A stretch of 30,095 bases of DNA from an uncultured Lachnospiraceae bacterium (GTDB lineage: Bacteria; Bacillota; Clostridia; Lachnospirales; Lachnospiraceae). The stretch covers positions 1-30,095 of the forward strand of contig CAJUCK010000028.1 of assembly GCA_910585395.1 (NCBI GenBank), in the 5' to 3' direction. Position 1 is the first letter of the stretch, and each line of letters starts with the position of its first letter. The notes under the pieces are model-generated. The model was not told the DNA's origin and did not search any database. It saw only the letters and a program-made list of their open reading frames with translations. A program made the translations under genes and the position numbers. This document shows positions 24,072 to 30,095 of this stretch, piece after piece.

Positions 24072-25178
24072 GTGAAAAATTATAGTGTATTGCATATTTT
24101 GGAGTTGTATCATATATACAAGGGCATGGATAAACAGGAGAAAAAGAATTTCTATCAGCATAAATGCGATTATTATCAGTTTTTTGTGAAGATAATCATC
24201 ATAATGGCCAGTCTGGCATCTCTGTCCTATCTGGTGTCAGATTATCAACTGAACAGGCACGCTCTCATGCCGACATTTGTTCCCAGGACATCTATACTGG
24301 TTCCTCTGCTGTTTTATATTATTCTGGAGGCGAGGGCAAAAAATTATAAAGTAAAGATTTTTCTCAACTATCTTATGCTGAACTTGATTGTTCTGGCAAC
24401 GATCTGGTCTGTATACCATCTTGAAATTAAGACGCATTTCAGCGAGGGCGCCACGATAATGAACTTTCTCTTTCTGATCTGCTGCCTTGGCTCGAGCCCG
24501 CGTTCTGGAATTTTGGGTTATGGTGCTTTTTTTGCAGAAATACTCTTATCTCATTCATTTAACCATTATGAAAACCTGAATGTTATTTTGTCACTGAATA
24601 TTCCATGCTTTGGGGCTATTATGCTCGCTCACTGCATGCTTGACTTAGGGGAGCTCGACCATTACCTTACATCTATGAAATTGGAACAGGCATTGATTAC
24701 AGATCCACTGACTAACGTATATAACCGTCATAAAATGTATCGGTTAATACAAGATAATCAGCTGATTGCCCATGAGGAGCCTGTCTCCATGATTATGCTG
24801 GATATTGATTATTTTAAAAAGATTAATGATACACATGGACATTATGCCGGAGACCAGGCGCTTCATTATCTGGGAGAGACTTTGATGAGGGAAATAGCAG
24901 AATCTGGGACGGTAATTCGTTTTGGCGGGGAAGAGTTTGTAATTATTTTGCCAGGCTGTCCGCCGGAAAAAGCTTGTGAGAGAGCAGAGTCGCTGCGCAA
25001 AAAGATTGCCTTGTCAGAGAAAACACCTGTGAAATTTACGATTTCAGCTGGAGTAGTGAAATATAACGGCAATTTTAAAGAGTCAATAAAGGCAGTCGAT
25101 CATGCACTATACCGCGCAAAGGAGTCTGGAAGGAATCAGGTGTTCTGGATACCTGAAATTCAGAATGAGGTGATTTGA
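24072..25178 (+). CDS. Membrane-bound diguanylate cyclase (GGDEF protein)
   Basis: This is a 368-residue protein expected to make cyclic di-GMP. The N-terminal half has about six hydrophobic segments (from residue 37 to about 190) and forms an unrecognised sensor. The C-terminal GGDEF domain (about 205-365) has DPLTNVYNRH, the metal site LDIDYFKKIND with Asp244, and an active-type GGEEF signature at 285-289. The RxxD inhibitory site normally found just upstream of the signature is absent (the sequence there is MREIAESGTVIR), so product inhibition is probably weak. The start codon is GTG with AGAGG upstream. It is transcribed alone from an exact consensus promoter. The fumarate hydratase gene follows after 53 nt and may be read through. 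Confidence 0.94.
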   Translation: MKNYSVLHILELYHIYKGMDKQEKKNFYQHKCDYYQFFVKIIIIMASLASLSYLVSDYQLNRHALMPTFVPRTSILVPLLFYIILEARAKNYKVKIFLNYLMLNLIVLATIWSVYHLEIKTHFSEGATIMNFLFLICCLGSSPRSGILGYGAFFAEILLSHSFNHYENLNVILSLNIPCFGAIMLAHCMLDLGELDHYLTSMKLEQALITDPLTNVYNRHKMYRLIQDNQLIAHEEPVSMIMLDIDYFKKINDTHGHYAGDQALHYLGETLMREIAESGTVIRFGGEEFVIILPGCPPEKACERAESLRKKIALSEKTPVKFTISAGVVKYNGNFKESIKAVDHALYRAKESGRNQVFWIPEIQNEVI

Positions 25179-25231
25179 CAGATGGATAGAAGGATCTTGG
25201 CAGTATTGTTTCATAAGAAGAGGAGAAATAT

Positions 25232-26077
25232 ATGATTCGTACTATAAAGACAGAGGAAATTACAAAAAACATACGGGAAATGTGCATTGAGGCAAATCAT
25301 TATTTGTCTGGGGATATGGATAAGGCTCTCAAAGAAGCAGTGGACAGTGAACAGTCGCCTCTGGGGAAAAAAATATTATGTCAGCTTCAGGAGAATCTTG
25401 CCATTGCCAGAGAGGATATGATTCCTATTTGCCAGGACACAGGAATGGCAGTGGTATTTGCAGAGATTGGCCAGGAGGTTCATTTTGAAGGAATACTTCT
25501 GGAGGAAGCAGTCAATGAAGGTGTCCGTCAGGGATATGCAGAAGGTTTTTTGAGGAAATCTGTGGTAAAAGATCCAATTCTTAGAGAAAATACAAAAGAT
25601 AACACGCCAGCGGTGATTCATTATTCCATTACAGAGGGAGACAAGGTGAAGCTTACGTTAGCGCCCAAAGGATTTGGCAGTGAAAATATGAGCCGTATCT
25701 TTATGTTAAAACCTGCAGACGGCATAGAAGGGGTGAAAACGGCAGTGCTCACAGCTGTAAAAGATGCGGGTCCCAATGCATGCCCGCCTATGGTGGTGGG
25801 AGTGGGAATTGGAGGAACTTTTGAGAAATGTGCGTTGCTTGCCAAACAGGCATTGACTCGTTCAGTAGATGAACATTCAAAGATTCCTTATGTAAAAGAG
25901 CTGGAGGAAGAAATGCTTATGAAAATCAACAGTCTCGGTATTGGTCCTGGGGGATTGGGTGGAATTACAACAGCTCTTGCGGTAAATATCAACACTTATC
26001 CTACTCATATTGCAGGGCTTCCAGTTGCTGTCAATATATGCTGTCATGTAAACCGCCACATTGTGCGTGTGATTTAG
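25232..26077 (+). CDS. Fumarate hydratase (class I), alpha subunit
   Basis: This 281-residue protein is the N-terminal half equivalent of iron-sulfur class I fumarase/tartrate dehydratase; it interconverts fumarate and malate together with the beta subunit. The three cluster ligands are visible: Cys67 in CQDTG, Cys184 in NACPP, and Cys270 or Cys271 near the C-terminus. GGTFEKCALLAKQAL and GPGGLGG are further family stretches. The length is normal for the two-subunit form. Good ribosome binding site (GAGGAGA). The beta subunit follows after 16 nt. L-tartrate dehydratase uses the same fold, so the substrate is inferred from the usual annotation in gut Firmicutes. Confidence 0.93.
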   Translation: MIRTIKTEEITKNIREMCIEANHYLSGDMDKALKEAVDSEQSPLGKKILCQLQENLAIAREDMIPICQDTGMAVVFAEIGQEVHFEGILLEEAVNEGVRQGYAEGFLRKSVVKDPILRENTKDNTPAVIHYSITEGDKVKLTLAPKGFGSENMSRIFMLKPADGIEGVKTAVLTAVKDAGPNACPPMVVGVGIGGTFEKCALLAKQALTRSVDEHSKIPYVKELEEEMLMKINSLGIGPGGLGGITTALAVNINTYPTHIAGLPVAVNICCHVNRHIVRVI

Positions 26078-26093
26078 AAACAGGGAGGCTGTT

Positions 26094-26702
26094 ATGGATA
26101 AACATATTGCAACACCAATTACGGAAGAAGCCGTCAGAGAACTTCGCGCTGGAGACTATGTATATATTTCAGGAACCATTTATGTGGCAAGAGATGCTGC
26201 TCATAAACGTTTTATGGAGGCGCTGGATAGAGCGGAGGAATTTTCTGTATCAGAACAGCAGAAAGAAGCAGGAAAGAATAAACTCTCAGAAGCCCTGCCA
26301 TTTCCTCTGGAAAATGCGGCAGTATATTATATGGGTCCGTCTCCGGCAAGGGAAGGACGGCCTATTGGATCGGCAGGCCCAACCACTGCAAGCCGCATGG
26401 ACAAATACGCTCCCAGGCTCCTGGACTTGGGATTGAAGGCGATGATCGGTAAGGGAAAACGTGCGCAGTCCGTTATAGATGCCATTGTCCGTAATCAGGC
26501 AGTATATTTTGCGGCGGTGGGAGGCGCTGGTGCGCTTCTCTCAAAATGTATTAAAAAATCTGATCTCGTCTGTTATGAGGATTTGGGGGCAGAAGCAGTT
26601 CTGAAACTGGAAGTAGAAGACTTTCCGGTTGTTGTAGTTATTGACTGTCAGGGAAATAATCTTTATGAAACTGCCATCAGAGAATATGCAAAAGTGATAT
26701 AG
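26094..26702 (+). CDS. Fumarate hydratase (class I), beta subunit
   Basis: This is a 202-residue partner of the alpha subunit and contributes the swivelling domain of iron-sulfur hydro-lyases. Visible family stretches are RAGDYVYISGTIYVARDAAHKR, split here only for description, then YMGPSPAREGRPIGSAGPTT, SRMDKYAP, the GKG motif with SVIDAI, and the GGAGALL loop. The length is typical for the TtdB-like subunit. It has an AGGGAGG ribosome binding site. A hairpin terminator follows 11 nt after the stop. Malate/fumarate conversion fits a fermentative anaerobe with a partial TCA cycle. Confidence 0.93.
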   Translation: MDKHIATPITEEAVRELRAGDYVYISGTIYVARDAAHKRFMEALDRAEEFSVSEQQKEAGKNKLSEALPFPLENAAVYYMGPSPAREGRPIGSAGPTTASRMDKYAPRLLDLGLKAMIGKGKRAQSVIDAIVRNQAVYFAAVGGAGALLSKCIKKSDLVCYEDLGAEAVLKLEVEDFPVVVVIDCQGNNLYETAIREYAKVI

Positions 26703-26713
26703 AACACAATAGA

Positions 26714-26748
26714 AGACAGTTTTTCTTTGTTTTGAACTGTCTATTTTC
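26714..26748 (+). terminator. Terminator after the fumarate hydratase genes
   Basis: AGACAGTT (26714-26721) pairs perfectly with AACTGTCT (26735-26742), followed by ATTTTC. The T-tract is short, so termination may be partial. Confidence 0.65.
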
Positions 26749-26823
26749 TGATATGTTTCGAAAACGATATAGAAAAGCGCCTATCCGCCGCTCCGCAAGA
26801 CACAATTAGCAGCAGTTGGAATA

Positions 26824-26901
26824 ATGGCGCTGATAAGGATAGTGTTTGAGCTGGCAGCAGAGATTATAATACTGCTCATACTATGCTGGAAATTTCATTA
26901 A
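26824..26901 (+). CDS. Possible 25-residue hydrophobic peptide
   Basis: A short frame, MALIRIVFELAAEIIILL then ILCWKFH, would form one membrane helix with a basic end. The frame is open upstream to 26773. The ribosome binding site is weak (TTGGAAT) and no promoter is evident. It could be a real small membrane peptide or a gene remnant; the evidence is thin. The rest of 26750-26925 holds nothing else I can name. Confidence 0.2.
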   Translation: MALIRIVFELAAEIIILLILCWKFH

Positions 26902-26925
26902 ATGAGGAACTAGATTTCACGTAAA

Positions 26926-26955
26926 TAGGGCACCCCCCTTGCGAGGGGCGCCCTA
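26926..26955 (-). terminator. GC-rich hairpin terminator of the minus-strand coiled-coil gene
   Basis: TAGGGC and CCCC pair with GGGG and GCCCTA with one mismatch in each arm. It lies 19 nt past the stop on the minus strand. The T-run after it on that strand is short (ATTTAC). Confidence 0.6.
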
Positions 26956-26973
26956 GAAGAGATTTTATATATT

Positions 26974-27786
26974 TCATAATGCAAGATCTACATTGGCGCC
27001 TTCTGCTGTGACTGGCGCTGCTGCAGCGGCTGATTGTACAGGCATTTGCACACCAGAAATTTCCAGAGTTACTCCATTATCAATTCCGCTGGCAGCTTCC
27101 TGACGATCATGTTCTAGTTTATTGATCATGGCCTTGAGATATTTCATGTCGGCTTCCATGATTTCTCGAAGTTCATCTGCTCTATGCCGTTTTTTGAGGC
27201 GTTCAAGATCTTCAGGTTCCATCTCGCCCTGTTTAGCCACCATAACTTCTTCTGAGAGCTCGTCCATTCCGGTTTCTTCCATCATAGCTTCTGAAGTCTC
27301 CCTCATATAATCGTCCATCATTTGCTGAAGCTCTTCTACCATCTGTCTTAATTCTTCTTCGCTTTTTTCCAGATCTTCTTCTTCTGGATCAGGCAGATCC
27401 GGCACACCGTTTCCATCCTGCTCAATAGCGTTTGTCTTTTTATGTCTTGCCATTTCCTCTTCTTCCAGATGTTTCATCCGTTTTTTGGCAATTCGTGTCA
27501 TTTTCAATGCATGAATGATAGCATGCCTTAGCTCGGTGGCGTCATAATCTTCATTATCCTGATTCCGCTTGAGCATAGCTACTTTGCCCCGTGCTTTAGT
27601 CAATACCTGCTTAGCGCTGTTGGATGTTTTAGTCATCAAAATCTGATTTGAAATTGCTTTGAAGCTGTACTGCAGACGCTTCTTTTTCTTCTTTGGCTTT
27701 TTGATTTTTACACTTGTGTTCCCATTTCTGCTTTTAAAAGCAGCTAATTTGGCTTCGGTACTTACGCTGCCAATCATCATACTCAT
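26974..27786 (-). CDS. Hypothetical acidic coiled-coil protein with a lysine-rich N-terminal patch
   Basis: This is a 270-residue cytosolic protein I do not recognise. After a short N-terminus it has a KIKKPKKKKKR patch (about 27-37). A helical basic region follows (to about residue 110), then an acidic linker (DLPDPEEEDLEKSEEEL), a long charged coiled coil (about 135-235) and an Ala/Val-rich tail. The start at 27786 leaves 9 nt after GGGAGG; the first in-frame ATG (27795) touches that site. It is single and divergent from the chemoreceptor. Two perfect-arm palindromes occur upstream (27840-27855 and 27895-27914). The basic-then-acidic design suggests a scaffold or a nucleic-acid/protein adaptor, but that is a guess. 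Confidence 0.75.
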   Translation of the reverse strand: MSMMIGSVSTEAKLAAFKSRNGNTSVKIKKPKKKKKRLQYSFKAISNQILMTKTSNSAKQVLTKARGKVAMLKRNQDNEDYDATELRHAIIHALKMTRIAKKRMKHLEEEEMARHKKTNAIEQDGNGVPDLPDPEEEDLEKSEEELRQMVEELQQMMDDYMRETSEAMMEETGMDELSEEVMVAKQGEMEPEDLERLKKRHRADELREIMEADMKYLKAMINKLEHDRQEAASGIDNGVTLEISGVQMPVQSAAAAAPVTAEGANVDLAL

Positions 27787-27839
27787 ACTTATCATCCTCC
27801 CTGATATGGGTAATGTTCAGCCATTTTTCTTACCCTGCT

Positions 27840-27855
27840 GGTAAATCCATTTACC
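27840..27855. promoter_or_regulatory. Palindrome GGTAAATCCATTTACC, operator candidate
   Basis: Perfect 7-bp arms around a 2-bp centre, 54 nt upstream of the coiled-coil gene start. A regulator dimer site is plausible; the regulator is unknown. Confidence 0.4.
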
Positions 27856-27894
27856 AAATACATATTGTTTCTTTATATATCGGATTTTTTCCTG

Positions 27895-27914
27895 CATACT
27901 TTAGAAAAAGTATG
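27895..27914. promoter_or_regulatory. Inverted repeat CATACTT/AAGTATG
   Basis: Perfect 7-bp arms with a 6-nt spacer (TAGAAA) in the 318-nt divergent region between the coiled-coil gene and the chemoreceptor. It may be a regulator site or part of the minus-strand promoter. Apart from the two palindromes and the chemoreceptor promoter, this region shows nothing else. Confidence 0.35.
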
Positions 27915-27973
27915 GGGAGAACAAACCAACATAATAAAAAATGTAAGATTTTTAGAAAAATTTATGGTTCAAC

Positions 27974-28002
27974 TTGACTAATTGTTTTCGTTAAAGTAAG
28001 AT
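27974..28002 (+). promoter_or_regulatory. Promoter of the chemoreceptor gene
   Basis: TTGACT (27974-27979), a 17-nt spacer and TAAGAT (27997-28002). This is a housekeeping-type promoter; no clear motility sigma-28 promoter is seen. The leader to the start codon is about 95 nt. Confidence 0.6.
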
Positions 28003-28104
28003 ATAAATAAGCAATTTAACCAAAAATAAGATAGAAGATCAGATTGTTCGACAGATAACATAGTATGGCAATGTTCGGAAAACTGATCGTAAGAGGGAAA
28101 GATT

Positions 28105-29775
28105 ATGGAGAAAAACAGTCAGTCATTTCAATTGAAAAGTATTATCAAACAATCATTTATAGCGGTAATCATAGGAATTGTGCTGCTTTTGCTTTCGTTG
28201 GGAACCAGTATCTGGATGAGCGTTGTATCGGATGAACAACTGGAGACAACCGCATACCTGAATCAATACCGCCTGGGATCAAAGGCATTGACGTCTGCGG
28301 TGCGGTGTTATGCAGTTACTGGAGATAAAAATTACTATAATGATTATATGAAAGAGCTGAATGAAGATAAGAACCGGGATATTGCATTGGCTGGTTTGAA
28401 GAAAAATAATGTCAAAAAATCTGAATGGGCAGAACTGGATCAGATTGCAGAGCTTTCTAATGGATTAGTTCCTTTGGAAGAGAAAGCTATGGAGTTTGCA
28501 GGAAATGGTGATACAGATGAGGCGTGGAAGCTGGTATTTGGTCAGGAATACAGAAATACAGCGGAGCAGATCAGCACCATGACAGATGAAGTAATTGGAC
28601 AGATTGAGAAGCGGGTAGAAAACGCAAAGGCAAGATTAAGAGTATTTCAGTTAATTGTAGAAATTTTATATTTACTATCTTTTATATATGTAGTTTTAAA
28701 AATTGTAAAGCTTGTAAAATTCTCAAGAGAAGAGCTTTTATTTCCTATCGTGAAAGTGTCTGAGCAGATGACGGAACTTGCCTCGGGGGATTTTCATGCA
28801 GAGCTGTCGGTAGACATTGATGACAGTGAAGTCGGCAGGAGGGCAGGGGCGATTGCCCTTATGAAAGAAAATATTACAGGAATGATCAGGGAAATTTCCA
28901 GTATTTTGGAGGAGATGGGAGACGGTAATTACAATTTTGAGGTAGAACAGGAGTATGTGGGAGAGTTTGGCCAGATCAAAGATTCTATTTTTAAGATTCG
29001 TGAAAAGATGCGAGAAATGCTCACAACAATCCGGGAAGTTTCCATGCAGATCGACAGTGGTTCAGAGCAGCTGGCATATGCAGCAGTAGACCTTGCAGAA
29101 GGATGCACAGAACAGGCGGGGAAGGTGTCTAGTCTGGTCACTCTGGTAGGCGATATGTATCAGAGTATGGAAAATAGCGCAGCGGAAGCTCTGCAGACGG
29201 TGGAACTTTCCACAAGTGCAGGACGCGTATTGGTGACTGGAAATGCAAAAATGCAGGAGCTTAAGGAAGCTATCGGAGAGATTAGCAACTGCTCTGAGGA
29301 AATTGGAGAGATCATTGGCACTATCGAAGAAATTGCTTCTCAGACCAATCTGCTTTCGCTGAATGCTTCTATTGAAGCGGCGCGAGCTGGAGAAGCTGGA
29401 AGAGGATTTGCTATTGTGGCGGACCAGGTAAAGAATCTGGCAGATGAATCTGCTCAGGCAGCTGGAGAGATCAAAAAACTAATTGAGCGGAACATTATGG
29501 CCGTTGATAAAGGGATTGAGATTGCGGATGAAACTGCTGTAAGTATGGATGAGGTTATGCAGGGAGCTAAGATGGCAACGGAGAAGATGGAAGAAACTTC
29601 TGAAAATCTTTCAAGTGACGTGAAAAATATGCATGAAATTAATGAGAATATTGTCCGTGTGGCGGAAATTGTGGATAATAATTCTGCGGCATCTCAGGAG
29701 ACAGCAGCCGTCAGCGAAGAGCAGAAAGCTCAGGTTGAATCAATGGTAAATTTAATGGATAAATTTAAAATATAA
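28105..29775 (+). CDS. Methyl-accepting chemotaxis protein (membrane chemoreceptor)
   Basis: This is a 556-residue transducer. Membrane segment 1 is at about 16-40, an extracytoplasmic four-helix-like sensor at 41-178 and segment 2 at about 179-200. HAMP-like helices and a second HAMP-like stretch (210-310) follow, then a cytoplasmic signalling coiled coil. The hairpin tip, EEIASQTNLLSLNASIEAAR followed by AGEAGRGFAIVA (about 405-440), is the CheA/CheW contact region and is well conserved. The C-terminus is short and has no CheR-binding pentapeptide. Ribosome binding site AAGAGGG. No che or flagellar genes are in the window, so it is an isolated receptor that would work with a distant array or with another regulatory pathway. 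Confidence 0.95.
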   Translation: MEKNSQSFQLKSIIKQSFIAVIIGIVLLLLSLGTSIWMSVVSDEQLETTAYLNQYRLGSKALTSAVRCYAVTGDKNYYNDYMKELNEDKNRDIALAGLKKNNVKKSEWAELDQIAELSNGLVPLEEKAMEFAGNGDTDEAWKLVFGQEYRNTAEQISTMTDEVIGQIEKRVENAKARLRVFQLIVEILYLLSFIYVVLKIVKLVKFSREELLFPIVKVSEQMTELASGDFHAELSVDIDDSEVGRRAGAIALMKENITGMIREISSILEEMGDGNYNFEVEQEYVGEFGQIKDSIFKIREKMREMLTTIREVSMQIDSGSEQLAYAAVDLAEGCTEQAGKVSSLVTLVGDMYQSMENSAAEALQTVELSTSAGRVLVTGNAKMQELKEAIGEISNCSEEIGEIIGTIEEIASQTNLLSLNASIEAARAGEAGRGFAIVADQVKNLADESAQAAGEIKKLIERNIMAVDKGIEIADETAVSMDEVMQGAKMATEKMEETSENLSSDVKNMHEINENIVRVAEIVDNNSAASQETAAVSEEQKAQVESMVNLMDKFKI

Positions 29776-29793
29776 AAAATATTAAAAAATATA

Positions 29794-29822
29794 TTGACAA
29801 ATGTAATTTTGTTTGGTATCAT
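29794..29822 (+). promoter_or_regulatory. Promoter of tRNA-Ser
   Basis: TTGACA (29794-29799), a 17-nt spacer and TATCAT (29817-29822), about 45 nt upstream of the mature tRNA. Confidence 0.75.
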
Positions 29823-29872
29823 AGCATATGCGTTACGACGCAAATGACAATTTTATAAGAAAATGTCAGTTC

Positions 29873-29960
29873 GGAGAAATACTCAAGAGGCCGAAGAGGT
29901 GCCCCTGCTAAGGGTATAGGTCGGGTGACCGGCGCGAGGGTTCGAATCCCTCTTTCTCCG
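29873..29960 (+). tRNA. tRNA-Ser, anticodon GCU (GCT)
   Basis: This is a class II tRNA of 88 nt. The acceptor stem GGAGAAA/TTTCTCC is perfect, with discriminator G at 29960. The anticodon stem is TGCCC/GGGTA with loop CTGCTAA, placing the anticodon GCT at 29907-29909; it reads AGC and AGU codons. The long variable arm expected for serine is present, followed by the T stem GAGGG/CCCTC with TTCGAAT. CCA is not encoded. Confidence 0.97.
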
Positions 29961-30006
29961 TTCCAGGTTTTCCAAAATAGAATTGTTATTTTTTTGAAAA
30001 AACTGC

Positions 30007-30035
30007 TTGACAGCGAGAGGCAAGTATGATAAGAT
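30007..30035 (+). promoter_or_regulatory. Strong promoter, probably of an rRNA operon
   Basis: TTGACA (30007-30012), a 17-nt spacer and TAAGAT (30030-30035), with an extended TG two bases before the -10 (TGA then TAAGAT). An A/T-rich upstream tract (TTTTTTTGAAAAAA) resembles an UP element. Confidence 0.8.
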
Positions 30036-30041
30036 ATAGAA

Positions 30042-30095
30042 GTTGTCGCGCAAGAGAGCGGACAGGACCTTGATAACTGAACAGTGAAATAACCT
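30042..30095 (+). other. Leader transcript, probably the 5' leader of a 16S rRNA operon
   Basis: The 60 nt after the promoter have no reading frame. They contain GGACCTTGATAACTGAACAG, a phrase like the leader sequences found before rRNA genes in clostridia. The rRNA gene itself would be beyond the window, so this is an inference. Confidence 0.6.

Noticed and set aside
1..30095. CRISPR arrays, phage genes, restriction or toxin-antitoxin systems
   Set aside because: No regularly spaced repeats, cas-like, phage structural or known defence proteins were seen in any frame.

Overview
The window looks like a low-to-mid GC, Gram-positive, anaerobic gut Firmicute, most likely a member of the Lachnospiraceae. 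The reasons are strong GGAGG ribosome binding sites throughout, a secreted carbohydrate-active protein ending in BspA-type leucine-rich repeats, a DUF2975/XRE/DUF4153 operon, a two-subunit iron-sulfur fumarate hydratase, and the layout of the tRNA and probable rRNA leader at the right edge. The placement comes from gene style only; no marker gene was compared.

Left end (1-2750) is a worn sugar or polyol locus. It has a zinc alcohol/polyol dehydrogenase with an abnormal N-terminus, an intact GPH-type sugar:cation symporter, a short PfkB sugar-kinase remnant and a 103-bp element with IS-like terminal inverted repeats. Next, on the minus strand (4750-2747), come a TetR regulator, a small membrane protein and an unrecognised 309-residue protein, led by a near-consensus promoter with a palindromic operator candidate. 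A small coiled-coil protein of unknown role follows on the plus strand.

The centre (5600-18700) holds a response regulator/histidine kinase pair, a 1600-residue secreted esterase-LamG-Ig-GH43-LRR protein for plant cell-wall polysaccharide, and a six-gene envelope operon: lipoprotein, two ABC permeases, an ABC ATPase with Glu in the Q-loop position, a membrane-anchored Ig-like/COG1361-like protein and a single-pass exported protein. The main observation of this reading is that the kinase pair and the six-gene operon share tandem TTTAC boxes on an 11-bp period. In both promoters the boxes end exactly 27 nt before a -10 hexamer and no good -35 is present. I infer that the two-component system activates itself and the exporter operon, in an arrangement reminiscent of lantibiotic-type RK/I/FEG immunity modules.

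The right part (18700-30095) holds a DUF2975 / XRE regulator / DUF4153 operon whose promoter lies inside the preceding terminator, and a minus-strand BceAB-like ABC transporter without an adjacent two-component system. It continues with a membrane diguanylate cyclase on a perfect consensus promoter, the two fumarate hydratase subunits, a coiled-coil protein of unknown role divergent from a lone chemoreceptor, tRNA-Ser(GCU), and a strong promoter with a leader that probably opens an rRNA operon beyond the edge.
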